A stretch of 64,000 nucleotides of DNA. Source: Pseudomonas synxantha BG33R (GTDB lineage Bacteria; Pseudomonadota; Gammaproteobacteria; Pseudomonadales; Pseudomonadaceae). The DNA lies in the NCBI RefSeq assembly GCF_000263715.2, contig NZ_CM001514.1:2466936-2530935 (forward strand), written 5' to 3'. This document shows positions 26,757-36,298 of the stretch, in pieces; the stretch's first letter is position 1; the number at the start of each line of letters is the position of its first letter. The notes beneath the pieces are model-generated. The model had not been told where the DNA came from. It saw nothing but the letters and a program-made list of their open reading frames with translations, and did not search any database. The position numbers and the translations under genes were made by a program.

Positions 26757-29700
26757 TTACACCGTATGGGCCGTGGCGGCGGCGTCGGCTGCATCGGCAG
26801 CGGCCAGCTCACGGGCGCGGGGTGTGGTGGCCGCCATACGATGGTCGACGGCAATGAACGAATACATGGTCGGCAAAACCAGCAAAGTGAACAGCGTACC
26901 CACCAACATGCCCACCACGATCACCAGGCCCAGGTCATAACGGCTATGGGCACCGGCACCGGAGGCGAACAGCAGGGGAATCAAGCCCGCCACCATCGCC
27001 GCCGTGGTCATCAGGATCGGCCGCAAGCGCATCTTTGCCGAGTGCAGAATCGCTTCACGCCGGTCCAGGCCCTGCTTGACCTGCATCTCATTGGCGAACT
27101 CCACCATCAGGATGCCGTGCTTGCTGATCAGGCCGATCAGGGTCACCAGGCCGATCTGCGTGTAGATATTGATGGTCGCCATGCCCAGGGCCAGCGGTAT
27201 CAAGGCGCCGCAAATCGACATTGGCACGCTGATCAGGATGATCAACGGGTCACGCAGGCTTTCATACTGCGCAGCGAGTACCAGGTAGATCACGATGATT
27301 GCGAACAGGAACGCCATGACCAGCGCGCCGCTTTCCTGATGGTATTGGCGTGCATCCGAAAGCCAGTCGTAGGTGAAACCCGGCGGCAGCAGTTTGGCTC
27401 GCACCTCGAGGAACTTCACCGCGTCGCCCATGGCCACGCCTGGGTTGGGGATCGCCTGGAAGATCGCCGAATTGAGCTGGTCGAACTGGGTTAGTTGATT
27501 GGGCTCGACCCCGGTGGAGACGCTGACGAGGTTGGACAGCGGTACTTGCCCACCCGTGGTGCTGGTCACATAAAAGCGCGTCAGTGCTTCTGGCGTCAGG
27601 CGTTCACCACGCAGGCTCTGCGGGATCACATCATAGGAGCGGCCGTCCATGGCAAAGCGGTTGACGTAGTTTTCGCCCACCAGCACCGCCAGGGTGTCGC
27701 CCAGATCCTTCATGGTCACGCCCAGGCTATTGGCCTTGGTGCGGTCGACTTTGATCTTGATCACCGAGTTGTTGTAGTCCAGATCACTGTCGACCACCAT
27801 GAACAAGCCGCTTTCACGTGCAGCGTGCTTGAGTGCTTCCATCGCCTCATAGACCACGCTGTAGTCACCGGCGCTCTTGATCACCATCTGTACCGGCAGG
27901 CCACCGGTCGAGCCCGGCAGTGAAGGCAACTGGAAGGCAAAGACGTTGCTGCCCTCGATGGTGTTGGCGCGACTTTGCATATCGCCCTGGATCTGGTCGG
28001 CGTTGCGCTCGCGTTTTTCCCAATCGACGAAGTTGACCCCGCCGATGCTGTTGGATACGCCGTTGCTGCCGTTGATCAACCACAGGTTGCTCTGCTCCGG
28101 CAAGGTCACCATGACGTCGTTCCATTGCTTGCCGAACTTCTCGACGTAATCAATGTTGGCGTTCTGTGGTGACTTGATTGCGGTCAGGACGGTGGACTGG
28201 TCTTCGGTGGGCGCCAGTTCGGTTTGGGCACGGCTGTACAGCCACGGCACGCTGATCAACACAATGACCGCAATCGTGAACGTGACCCAACGGTGATGCA
28301 GCGACAGATCCAGCACGCGGCCGTAAGCGCTGCCGAGGCGATGGAAGAAGCCCTCGGCCTTGCGCGCCATCCAGCCTTCGTTCATCTGGCTGTTGAGCAG
28401 CAGTGAGCTCATGACCGGCGACAGCGTCAGCGCGATGATGCCCGAGACCACCACCGAGCCGGCCAAGGTAAAGGCGAACTCCTTGAATAGCGAGCCGGTC
28501 AGCCCGCCCATGAGGCCGATGGGGGCATATACCGCCGCCAGTGTCAGGGTCATCGCAATCACCGGCGCTGCCACCTCACGTGCGCCCAGCAGGGCTGCAT
28601 AAGTGGGAGACTTGCCTTCTTCGATATGACGGTGAACGTTCTCCACCACAATGATCGCGTCATCCACCACCAGGCCGATGGCCAATACCATCGCCAGCAA
28701 GGTCAGCAAGTTGATGCTGAACCCGAACATCGACATGAACGCGGCCGCACCCAACATCGACAGGGGAATGGTGACCACCGGAATGATCACTGCCCGCGCC
28801 GAGCCGAGGCTCAAGAAAATCACCAGTACCACGATGGCGATGGCTTCGCCCAGCGTACCGAGTACTTCATCAATCGATGCGCTGATAAAGCGTGCCAGCT
28901 CAAACGGCACAGCGACTTTCACGTCTGGTGGCAGATTGGCGCGGATGCCCGGCAGCAGTTCGTTGAGCTTCTTGACGATCACCAGAGGGTTGGCATTGGG
29001 GGCGGCATTCAAACCGAAAAACACCGCTTGCACGCCGTCCATGGTGGCGCTGGTGTCGGTGGACGCCGCGCCCAGTTCCACCGTGGCGATATCGTTCAGG
29101 TGTACCACCCCGGCAGGGCTGGACTTGACCACCAACTGGCGAAACTCGGCGACATCGACCAGGTCGGTGTTGATCTGGATATCCGATACCACATACAAAC
29201 CTTTGGCCTGGCCGGGCGCAGCCTGCACGTTGTTATTCAACAGGGCCTGGGCCACATCGCTGCCGGAAATGCCATGGGCGGCCATGCGATTGGCATCCAG
29301 CCAGATACGCATGGCCATCTTCTGCCCGCCGTTGAGGTCAATGCTGCCGACCCCTTCGATGGAAGACAGTTGCGGTTGCACCACGCGCTGCAAGTAGTCC
29401 GAGAGTGCAGCAGTGGACAGCGTTGGGCTGGAAAAACCCACATAGGCCACGGCTGTGGCTTCACCGGAGGATTTCACAATCACCGGGTCGTAAGCCTGCT
29501 CCGGCAAGCGATATTTGATCTCGTTGACCTTGGCCATCACCTGGGTCATGGCCTTGTTGGAGTCGGCGTTGAGCTTCATGCGCACGGTGATCACGCTTTT
29601 GCCCTGAGTCGACGTCGAGCTCATGTAATCGACGTCTTCCACCGTAGCAACAGATTGCGCGATGGCTTGGGTGACGAAGCCCTGCATCAGTTGCGGCGAA

Positions 29701-29861
29701 GCGCCGGGGTACTGGGTGGTGATCGTCAGCGTGGAGCTTTCCGTCAGGGGGTACTGACGAATCGGCAGGTTGTTTATGGCCAGCAACCCCATCAGTAAAA
29801 TCAGGGTGCTGACCACCAGCGCCAATACAGGGCGCCGCACGAACAAGTCGGTGAATTTCAT
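26757..29861 (-). CDS. RND multidrug efflux permease (HAE1 family)
   Basis: Proton-driven inner-membrane pump of 1034 residues, normal for the AcrB/MexB family. Twelve transmembrane helices are expected; the first is FVRRPVLALVVSTLILLMG. The proton-relay aspartates lie in GLVVDDAIIVVENV of helix 4. The two large periplasmic loops are present, the first with QYPGASPQLMQGFV. The N-terminus FTDLFVRRPVLA is of the MexK/MexW/MuxB kind rather than MexB/MexF, but I do not assign a name. Adaptor and channel genes flank it with 18- and 10-base gaps, forming a complete tripartite system. Substrates are unknown. Confidence 0.94.
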   Translation of the reverse strand: MKFTDLFVRRPVLALVVSTLILLMGLLAINNLPIRQYPLTESSTLTITTQYPGASPQLMQGFVTQAIAQSVATVEDVDYMSSTSTQGKSVITVRMKLNADSNKAMTQVMAKVNEIKYRLPEQAYDPVIVKSSGEATAVAYVGFSSPTLSTAALSDYLQRVVQPQLSSIEGVGSIDLNGGQKMAMRIWLDANRMAAHGISGSDVAQALLNNNVQAAPGQAKGLYVVSDIQINTDLVDVAEFRQLVVKSSPAGVVHLNDIATVELGAASTDTSATMDGVQAVFFGLNAAPNANPLVIVKKLNELLPGIRANLPPDVKVAVPFELARFISASIDEVLGTLGEAIAIVVLVIFLSLGSARAVIIPVVTIPLSMLGAAAFMSMFGFSINLLTLLAMVLAIGLVVDDAIIVVENVHRHIEEGKSPTYAALLGAREVAAPVIAMTLTLAAVYAPIGLMGGLTGSLFKEFAFTLAGSVVVSGIIALTLSPVMSSLLLNSQMNEGWMARKAEGFFHRLGSAYGRVLDLSLHHRWVTFTIAVIVLISVPWLYSRAQTELAPTEDQSTVLTAIKSPQNANIDYVEKFGKQWNDVMVTLPEQSNLWLINGSNGVSNSIGGVNFVDWEKRERNADQIQGDMQSRANTIEGSNVFAFQLPSLPGSTGGLPVQMVIKSAGDYSVVYEAMEALKHAARESGLFMVVDSDLDYNNSVIKIKVDRTKANSLGVTMKDLGDTLAVLVGENYVNRFAMDGRSYDVIPQSLRGERLTPEALTRFYVTSTTGGQVPLSNLVSVSTGVEPNQLTQFDQLNSAIFQAIPNPGVAMGDAVKFLEVRAKLLPPGFTYDWLSDARQYHQESGALVMAFLFAIIVIYLVLAAQYESLRDPLIILISVPMSICGALIPLALGMATINIYTQIGLVTLIGLISKHGILMVEFANEMQVKQGLDRREAILHSAKMRLRPILMTTAAMVAGLIPLLFASGAGAHSRYDLGLVIVVGMLVGTLFTLLVLPTMYSFIAVDHRMAATTPRARELAAADAADAAATAHTV

Positions 29862-29879
29862 TTTCAGATCCTTGGTGTA

Positions 29880-30995
29880 TCAGCGGCTCGAGGCCTGGTC
29901 GAGCCCTACGGTGTCCTTGAGCGCGATGCGTACCAGGGCGCCGCTGCTCAAGCGCAACTGACCGGAGGTGACCACGCGATCACCGGCCTTTACGCCGTCA
30001 TGCAGCACGACCCTGCCTTCGGAGCGCTCACCGGTCTTCACGTAGACCTGGCGTACCGTGTTGGTCAGCTGTGTATCGGCTCCCTCGACCACGTAGACAA
30101 AGTCACCGTAGGCGCTGTAGCTCACAGCCGTTTCGGGCACGCTGATGACATCTTTTTTGGCTGGCAGATGGACTTCGCCATTGGCGTACATGCCGGGTGA
30201 CAACAGGTTGTCCGGATTCGGAACCGTGGCCTGGACCAGCACCGTGCGGGTGCCCGGGTCGATACGCGGTTCGAGGGTACTGACGTGGCCTTTGAACAAG
30301 CGCTGTGGGTACGCGTCTACGCTGACGCTCATCTCCTGGCCCGTTTTGAGCTGTGCCAGGGCACGTTCGGGCAGGGTGATGTTGGCGTACAGCGTCTGTG
30401 CGTCGGTCAGCGACACCATGGCATCGCCGGCCTGCACAAACTGACCCAGGTTGACCTTGCGCACACCCAGCACGCCGGTGAAGGGCGCCTTGATGCGTTT
30501 TTGATCGATCAGCGCCTTGATCCGCACGATATCGGCCTGCGCCTGGGAGTAGGCGGACTGCACTTGATCCAGTTCCTCTTGCGTCGCCGCCTGCTGAGGC
30601 AGCAAACGCTGGGTTCGCAGTAACTGGGCCTTGGCGTTGGCGGCCTGGGCCTGAAGCCTGGCCAGTTCGCCTTGTTCCGGCGCATCGTTGAGCTGCACCA
30701 GGGTTTGCCCGGCTTTCACCCGCTCGCCGGGTTGGAATGCAATGGAACGTACCAGGCCGCCGCTTTCGGCGGTGACCATGACTTGGCGGGTGGCTTCCAG
30801 TTCGCCGATACCCGCCAGAGTGTTGGGCATATCGGCTTGCGTGGCGGTGGCGACGGCCACCTGGATGGCCGGCGCAGCCGTTCCGGCCGACGTTTGGGTA
30901 GGTTGGGCAGAGGTGGACTGCCGGTACAGGCCGACGGCGCCGCCAATGGCGAGCACCGCAGCAATCGTGACGCACAGTTTGAGTTTTTTATGCAT
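29880..30995 (-). CDS. RND efflux periplasmic adaptor
   Basis: Membrane fusion protein of 371 residues that links the pump to the outer-membrane channel. It has an N-terminal anchor (LCVTIAAVLAIGGAVGLY), a lipoyl-type half motif (TAESGGLVRSIAFQPGERV), a coiled-coil hairpin rich in Ala and Gln (near 105-150), the second half IKAPFTGVLGVRKVNLGQFV, and a beta-barrel domain (ITLPERALAQLKTGQEM). I start it at ATG 30995 because the anchor follows; an in-frame TTG lies eight codons upstream. It is first in the order adaptor, pump, channel, 62 bases after an MFS gene on the same strand. Confidence 0.92.
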   Translation of the reverse strand: MHKKLKLCVTIAAVLAIGGAVGLYRQSTSAQPTQTSAGTAAPAIQVAVATATQADMPNTLAGIGELEATRQVMVTAESGGLVRSIAFQPGERVKAGQTLVQLNDAPEQGELARLQAQAANAKAQLLRTQRLLPQQAATQEELDQVQSAYSQAQADIVRIKALIDQKRIKAPFTGVLGVRKVNLGQFVQAGDAMVSLTDAQTLYANITLPERALAQLKTGQEMSVSVDAYPQRLFKGHVSTLEPRIDPGTRTVLVQATVPNPDNLLSPGMYANGEVHLPAKKDVISVPETAVSYSAYGDFVYVVEGADTQLTNTVRQVYVKTGERSEGRVVLHDGVKAGDRVVTSGQLRLSSGALVRIALKDTVGLDQASSR

Positions 30996-31057
30996 GATTC
31001 CGGTACTGACGTAAGGCAAAAAATTAAGAGCCCTGATGGCTCAACGGTGACGAGCGC

Positions 31058-32275
31058 TCAACTGGACTGTTGATGCGCATGAGGGAGTCGGACCCGTGTA
31101 GCGAGAATCGCCAGCACGGCACCGAGCCCCAGAAAAAAGACCAAGGCGGCGAGCACACTCGGGGCAAGCCCCATCGCATCCACCAGCAGCCCAAGTGGAA
31201 TGGGCACAGCGTTGAACAAGTAGATAGTCATATAGAAATACGCCACCAACTTGGCGTGGCAGTTGGCGGGAGCCAGCTGATTGATCAGCCGCGCACTGCC
31301 GACAAAAATGGCGCCATAAGCGTAGCCGCCGATTACCAGGGCCAGCGCCGCGAGCGTCAGCGAATGGACCGAGAAGGCCGTCAGCAGGAGCAGGAAGGCG
31401 GCACACTGGGCGAGCAATCCAGAACGCAATGCACGCGCTGCATCCAGGCGTTTGCAATACAGCTGGCTGGCCCCGGCGATCAACAGGTACACCGCCATGC
31501 TGTAGCCAAACATCCCACGGTCACTCAAGCCCAGTTGCTGTTCGGCAGCGCCGGGGCCAATCACGAAGACGCAGGCCGTGAACGACCAGCTGAAAAACAC
31601 CGACCACGCGCACAAGTGGAAGGGCCGACCGATACCCCGCAGGCCTTCGCGTAACGACGATTGGTCGTGGTGGACGCGGCTGTCCGCCTGGGTGGCGTTA
31701 CGCGGCCAGAGCAGCAATACGCCGACGGCGGCGACAGTCACCAGTGTCATGATTAACCAAAAGGGCAGGCTGGCCGGGTACAGGTTCAGTTGCAACGCCA
31801 CGCCGCTGAGTACCGGGCCGAAAGCCAACCCCAGGATCATTGCCAAGGTGGCCAGCGTCGCCGCCAGCTTGCCGTTGTCGAGCGGGCCGAACCGTACCAG
31901 CGTTACGTTCACGGCAGTGGTCATGATTCCCGCACCAAGCCCCGAGATGGCGCGGGCCGCACATAGGGCCCACAACGAATCGCATTCGGCGCACAACCAG
32001 GCGCCGATCAGCACCAGTGCAATGGCTGGGAGCAGCAAAAAACGCTGGTCTTTGACATGGCCGGCGATGCGCGCCAGGGTGATCAAAGCCAGCAAAACAC
32101 CGGCACCGTAGGCGCCGAATATAAAGGTCAGGTCCACAGCGTTGATCTGCAGATGTTCTTGGTAAAACGGGTACAGCGGCGTGGGTGCGCTGCTGTTCAT
32201 GAGCGCTGCGGTCAGTGACAGCGCGAGAAAAAACAACAAGCCTTTTGAGCTGTGTTTAGTGATATCGACGGACAT
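31058..32275 (-). CDS. MFS transporter
   Basis: Major facilitator permease of 405 residues with about 12 hydrophobic helices. Typical features include the loop between helices 2 and 3 (ARIAGHVKDQR) and the helix-5-like GLGAGIMTTAVNVTLVR. The start ATG 32275 has GGGAG four bases upstream. Longer frames upstream run into the direct repeat at 32361 and lack a membrane start. The gene precedes the RND adaptor by 62 bases on the same strand, so MFS and RND exporters may be one transcript. The substrate is unknown. Confidence 0.87.
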   Translation of the reverse strand: MSVDITKHSSKGLLFFLALSLTAALMNSSAPTPLYPFYQEHLQINAVDLTFIFGAYGAGVLLALITLARIAGHVKDQRFLLLPAIALVLIGAWLCAECDSLWALCAARAISGLGAGIMTTAVNVTLVRFGPLDNGKLAATLATLAMILGLAFGPVLSGVALQLNLYPASLPFWLIMTLVTVAAVGVLLLWPRNATQADSRVHHDQSSLREGLRGIGRPFHLCAWSVFFSWSFTACVFVIGPGAAEQQLGLSDRGMFGYSMAVYLLIAGASQLYCKRLDAARALRSGLLAQCAAFLLLLTAFSVHSLTLAALALVIGGYAYGAIFVGSARLINQLAPANCHAKLVAYFYMTIYLFNAVPIPLGLLVDAMGLAPSVLAALVFFLGLGAVLAILATRVRLPHAHQQSS

Positions 32276-32360
32276 GTGTCTCCCAGCCCAGCGCTCAGGG
32301 CTTTTGCCGAGTGAATGTTTGCAAGCGGGATGTGAATGCGGTTTAGAGGGCTTTGCCCAT

Positions 32361-32429
32361 TGGCAAATGATACGGACCGGTGCGATTGGCACCATGCCCG
32401 AAACCCCAGGCTTCATTCGTCATCGTCCA
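32361..32429. repeat. Direct repeat copy 1, upstream of MFS gene
   Basis: These 69 bases match 38731-38799 at 66 positions in the same orientation. The unit contains GGTGCGATTGGCACC, an inverted repeat of GGTGC around five bases, suitable as an operator. In this copy the outer arm TGGCAAATGA is kept, but its partner reads TCATTCGTCA and no longer pairs fully. The copy lies 86 bases upstream of the MFS start. Confidence 0.9.
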
Positions 32430-32489
32430 GGCAGCAACGCTTGAGATGTGACCGGGCGGGTGTGGACCACCGCGCCCGGCTGGAGCGGT

Positions 32490-33782
32490 TTACCAGTAGC
32501 GTGGTTGCGGGAGGATGCGGGTCGGTTGTTTCAGGCTTGTCGCAGTGTTAAAGGCGAACGACGGATAGGCGCTCCAGTTGAACGCTGGGTAGCTCACCAC
32601 CGGCTTGCTCCATACAGGCGGCGCGACGACATAGGACGGGCGCGAAGCGATCGGTCGATTGATCACCACACCCGTACCATTTTGAGCGCCTGTGGCGGCG
32701 GCTCCGCCCGTCACAATAGTGCCAGGCTTGAGATTGTTAACCGACCCAGCCGTGCCGCCGAAGTGAATCGGTCCCTGGATATTGATGTTGCCGACCAAAC
32801 TCAACGGGCCACCATTACGCAGCACGCCCTGATTGTTCAGATCGCCAGCGATCGACAGCGCCTGCTTGGCGTCCAACACGCCCGTTGAAGCGATCTGTAC
32901 CTTGCCATCGGCGGTGACCTTCAAGTCGCCGGTCAGGGCCTTGACGTTGCCTTGAACGTTCACGCCTACGCCGGCCGACTTGCCGAGCAGACGGATCGAG
33001 TCGGCGTGCATGCTGCCCAATTGGGCCACGTCGATGGCGATATCGGCTTTGCCATCGGCGCCAAGGTGCTTGAGAACAGTGGTTGGGTCCATCGCGTCGA
33101 CTTCGCCTTTCAAGGCCACGGCGTTGAGCTTTTTGGCTTGCAGCTGCGCATTGATCTGCAGGGTGCGTGCGACCAGGTCGACCTCATTGGCACCGGACGC
33201 ATCAAGGCCGGCACCTTCCACGCGGATCTGGCCGTGGTCGGTTTGCAATCGAGCTACTTGGCCGTTGGCGTCCAATACCGCCGTGCCCGCTACCAACGAC
33301 ACGCGATTGGCGTTGATAAAGCCAGCGCCGCTGGCGGTGATGCCATTGGGGTTGGCGATGATTACACGAGCGCTCGGCCCCGCAACTTCAATCATGCCAT
33401 TGAGACTTGAGGCGGTTTTACCGGTGACTTCATTGAGAATGACGCTGGCGGAGGTCCCGTTGAGCAGGCTATTAGCGGCAATGGCGCCGCCCAGGGTGGT
33501 TTGGGCGCCTGCGGTGCTGTTGTTGAGGATCAGCCCGGCAGCGCCGACATTGAACTCGGTGAAGCGGTTGTGGGACACACCTGCGGCGTTCGCAGCGACG
33601 ATGTTGACCACGGGCGTGTCGTTGATCTGCGACAACGCGGCGTTTTGGGCTGCGCTTGGGTCCAGCGTCAGTGCGGGTTGCGCTTGGGCATTGTGTTGCA
33701 ACAGCGGCAGGCTGCCCATTAATGCGAGGGCCAGCAGCGTGCGCTTGGATGGGCGCCGAGTGGGTTGGATCATTGGGTTCAT
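32490..33782 (-). CDS. Two-partner secretion exoprotein (TpsA), short
   Basis: Predicted secreted protein of 430 residues exported by the TpsB transporter upstream. The signal peptide region ends NAQAQ near 35. The TPS/haemagglutination-activity domain follows, with SHNRFTEFNVGAAGLILNN near 70-90 and the diagnostic NPNGI within VIIANPNGITASGAGF near 135-150. After about residue 250 come beta-helix-like repeats, then a proline- and aromatic-rich tail ending PQPRYW. Most TpsA proteins exceed 1000 residues; this one is complete in frame with no clear toxin or adhesin tail, so it may be a small TpsA or a truncated remnant. The tpsB gene lies 112 bases upstream on the same strand. Confidence 0.85.
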   Translation of the reverse strand: MNPMIQPTRRPSKRTLLALALMGSLPLLQHNAQAQPALTLDPSAAQNAALSQINDTPVVNIVAANAAGVSHNRFTEFNVGAAGLILNNSTAGAQTTLGGAIAANSLLNGTSASVILNEVTGKTASSLNGMIEVAGPSARVIIANPNGITASGAGFINANRVSLVAGTAVLDANGQVARLQTDHGQIRVEGAGLDASGANEVDLVARTLQINAQLQAKKLNAVALKGEVDAMDPTTVLKHLGADGKADIAIDVAQLGSMHADSIRLLGKSAGVGVNVQGNVKALTGDLKVTADGKVQIASTGVLDAKQALSIAGDLNNQGVLRNGGPLSLVGNINIQGPIHFGGTAGSVNNLKPGTIVTGGAAATGAQNGTGVVINRPIASRPSYVVAPPVWSKPVVSYPAFNWSAYPSFAFNTATSLKQPTRILPQPRYW

Positions 33783-33812
33783 ACAAGACCTCGAGAGTTG
33801 AAGGTTAAAGAG

Positions 33813-33839
33813 GCGTCCCGCAGCTGTGACTGCGGGCGC
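33813..33839 (-). promoter_or_regulatory. Stem-loop between tpsB and tpsA
   Basis: A hairpin with CCCGCAG / CTGCGGG arms (33817-33836), extended by GCG/CGC beyond one bulged base, lies in the 112-base tpsB-tpsA spacer. There is no T-run, so an mRNA-stability or attenuation role is more likely than termination. Confidence 0.55.
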
Positions 33840-33894
33840 CGGGTGAGCGCACTGGGTGGCACTCGGATTCCCATCCCTGGGAAAAAGCGTTCGC

Positions 33895-35604
33895 CTAGAA
33901 ACGGCTGCTCAGAGAGAAATCGACGGTGGGCGTGGCGGTGTTCATCTCGTCGGTGCTTTTGATCGGCATGCCCAGGGCCAGGTCGTAACCAAAGCGACTG
34001 ACATTGCCACGCAAGCCCACAGCTGCGCCGATCAATGGCTGCCGACCTCGCCGCTGGCCGCCCACCGGCGACACCGCCCCGGCATCGAATGCCGCATACG
34101 CCTGGCTGCCACTGAAGGTGGGGATGGACAGCTCATTGCGCAGGGTCCAGCCAGTGGGGCCGGCGAGGGTGGTGTTACCGTCAAAGCCGCGCACGCTGTA
34201 GCGCCCGCCGATCTGCATGTATTCGGTCGACGGCACCGGCACCGGCGCATATTGGTAGACCAGCGCGTTGCGATAGCCCAAACGCATTGCGCCCAGGTCA
34301 AACGGAATCTCAAACGCCGCCTTGGCAGTGAACAGGTGATAGCGACCGTTCCAGTCCTGTTGCTCATAGAGCGCGCCGGGCGTCTTGCTGAGTCCGGGCA
34401 GTGAGCCGCGCACTCCAGCCTGTGCCGTCAACTTGCCAAAGCGCAGGTTGGCTCGGTGGGTCAGGCCAAGTTCATAGCTGGTGATCTGCCGGTGCAATTG
34501 CTGCAGTTCGGTGGAGGCTACCCAGGCGCGATCCTCACGATTGACCAGGCGAGCGTTGAGCACACTTTTGCTGCGATTGGAGCGACTCACCACGTAGTCC
34601 AGCCCGGCATCTATACGTCGGGTGCGGGAGCTGAATGTAATGCTTCGTCCGCCGGGGTCTTTGAATAAGGCTTGCTTGCTGGTCCACTCGCTGGCACCGA
34701 ACGACAGCAGGGCATAGCCTGCGGGTACGTTCCAGGCCAGGCTTTTAGCCGAAGACCCACGGGTGTGGTTATTGAAGTCGGTGTCGGTGCTGTAGGTCAG
34801 CAGCAGTTGGTCGTAAAGCCCGGTCGGAGAATCGACGGCGACAATCCCACCGAGCTGGTGACGGCCCGTGGCGTCGATACCACTGTTATCGGCAGTCAGC
34901 AAGCCAAACACCCGGCGCGCCTGCGGCGCTTGCTGGATGATCACATCGCTTTCACCCAGGTCAGCACCCGGAATCAGATTCAACGCCGTTGTCGCCTGGC
35001 CTGGCAGGCGGCGCACATTTTCCAGTGCCTGATCCAGGTCACGCACGTTCAACAGTTCGCCTTTTGCTGCGGGAAAGGCCATGCCTGGCCAGCCAAGCGA
35101 TGCCGGTTGCTGATCAATCTTGCCCATGCGCCCAGGGATAAGTTGGACGATCAAGTGCCCGCTACTCAGGTCTTGAGCCGGTATCAGCACCTGGGTGGTG
35201 ATGTATCCGCTCGCCATCAGTTGCGCCGCTACCCAGCGACGATAAATCGTCAACCCTTCACCGCCCACACATTGCCCCAGGATCGCCGGCGCGCGCTCCA
35301 GCCAGTCGAAATCATCTGCACCTTTCCACTCCACCGTGCGGATAACGAAACAGGGTGATTCTTCCGGCAGCTTCAGCGCATTGGCGAAGGGCAGGGGCGT
35401 TGCGGTCAGTGCATCCGGGGTTCCAAGTGCCTGGGATTGCAAGCTTTTCAGTTGGAGGTCTTGCAGGCGTTGAGTGCTGGTGACGGTATCGATCGGGCTG
35501 GCCGCTCGCGCGACCTGAATCGCCGTAAACAGCCATAGTGTCGTTACATACAGGGTGGTCGTTATACAGGCGTGGAAGCCGAGCGTGCCGGGCGTTGATT
35601 TCAT
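33895..35604 (-). CDS. Two-partner secretion transporter (TpsB, FhaC/ShlB family)
   Basis: Outer-membrane protein of 569 residues that exports the TpsA partner. The signal peptide ends QVARA near 34. A short periplasmic helix region (QRLQDLQLKSLQSQ) is followed by two POTRA-type domains (about 70-220) and a 16-strand barrel. The barrel carries YSVRGFDG near 470, the VRGF motif needed for secretion in FhaC. The sequence ends with a C-terminal phenylalanine (FSLSSRF), as usual for barrel assembly. The order tpsB-tpsA is common in pseudomonads. The gene abuts the relic zone at 35.6-36.7 kb. Confidence 0.92.
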   Translation of the reverse strand: MKSTPGTLGFHACITTTLYVTTLWLFTAIQVARAASPIDTVTSTQRLQDLQLKSLQSQALGTPDALTATPLPFANALKLPEESPCFVIRTVEWKGADDFDWLERAPAILGQCVGGEGLTIYRRWVAAQLMASGYITTQVLIPAQDLSSGHLIVQLIPGRMGKIDQQPASLGWPGMAFPAAKGELLNVRDLDQALENVRRLPGQATTALNLIPGADLGESDVIIQQAPQARRVFGLLTADNSGIDATGRHQLGGIVAVDSPTGLYDQLLLTYSTDTDFNNHTRGSSAKSLAWNVPAGYALLSFGASEWTSKQALFKDPGGRSITFSSRTRRIDAGLDYVVSRSNRSKSVLNARLVNREDRAWVASTELQQLHRQITSYELGLTHRANLRFGKLTAQAGVRGSLPGLSKTPGALYEQQDWNGRYHLFTAKAAFEIPFDLGAMRLGYRNALVYQYAPVPVPSTEYMQIGGRYSVRGFDGNTTLAGPTGWTLRNELSIPTFSGSQAYAAFDAGAVSPVGGQRRGRQPLIGAAVGLRGNVSRFGYDLALGMPIKSTDEMNTATPTVDFSLSSRF

Positions 35605-35715
35605 CCGCCTATGCTAAGAAGGCCGAGCGCAAGAAAAAATAAGATGAAGCTCGGCGACCCAAGGACGTTACTGACGATGGGGAGGTCGCTGTCGTATGGG
35701 TGCTGCGATAAATCG

Positions 35716-36136
35716 TACGTCCATCATCGAGCCGCGCCCGGTCGCGGCCCATTTGGCGCCGTGTTTCGCTGGCGTTCACGTACTCAACGGCAACGGTGAC
35801 GCCACCGGTCTGAAGTGGATTCGCGAAGCAGGTTTGCTGACCACCCCAATCGCCTACACCAACACCCATAGCGTTGGTGTGGTGCGTGATGCACTAGTGG
35901 GATTGTTACATCGTCTCGCGTGCTGAACGCCGAAGAGGGCGGCTGGACGGTGGGCGCATTGGTGCAGGTACGGCGTGCGCAGCGCCTTGCGCGTTACCCG
36001 GTGGGCAGCGTATTGCAAGACACGCCTTCGCCTTATGACGGGCCGGTTAATGTCGGCGTGCCTGGCATGGGTTCTATCGTGATCACCATCGCCACCGATG
36101 CGCCCTTGCTGCCCCATCAATGCACGCGCCTGGCAC
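35716..36136 (+). pseudogene. Deleted copy of the bapF/DmpA peptidase gene
   Basis: Two blocks are nearly identical to the intact gene at 38910. Bases 35716-35903 correspond to about 39046-39233, and 35904-36136 to about 39437-39687. The about 200 bases between are missing and the junction is out of frame (a TGA follows soon after). The first 45 codons and the last 110 codons are also absent. The conserved GMGSIVITIATDAPL block with the autocleavage site remains. It cannot encode a working enzyme. Confidence 0.9.
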
Positions 36137-36297
36137 ACGGCCATGAGCAGACCGACCGCGCTGAGCGGCCAGGCCAGGGGGGCGGTTAAAACGCCCGCCA
36201 GATGGGCTCCCAGCAGTCACAGCAGTGCGCCGCCCCAGGCCATGGCCGCGTACAGTTCATAGGCGCGACGCCAGGGCATTTCATAGGGACGCAACAT
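36137..36297 (-). pseudogene. Relic of conjugative coupling protein TraD N-terminus
   Basis: From ATG 36297 the minus strand reads MLRPYEMPWRRAYELYAAMA, then an in-frame TGA, then LLGAHLAGVLTAPLAWPLSA up to the bapF relic. The RPYE...YELYAA opening followed by two hydrophobic helices resembles the N-terminus of SXT/TOL-type TraD coupling proteins. The start lies one base after the stop of the TraI-like fragment, matching the traI-traD order of SXT-like elements. The identification is from memory of the family and is tentative. Confidence 0.5.
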
Positions 36298-36298
36298 G

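Noticed and set aside
28626..29798. Open frame of 390 codons opposite the RND pump gene
   Set aside because: It lies wholly antisense to a highly conserved gene, is rich in His and Gln as expected for a GC-rich shadow frame, and has no recognisable domain.
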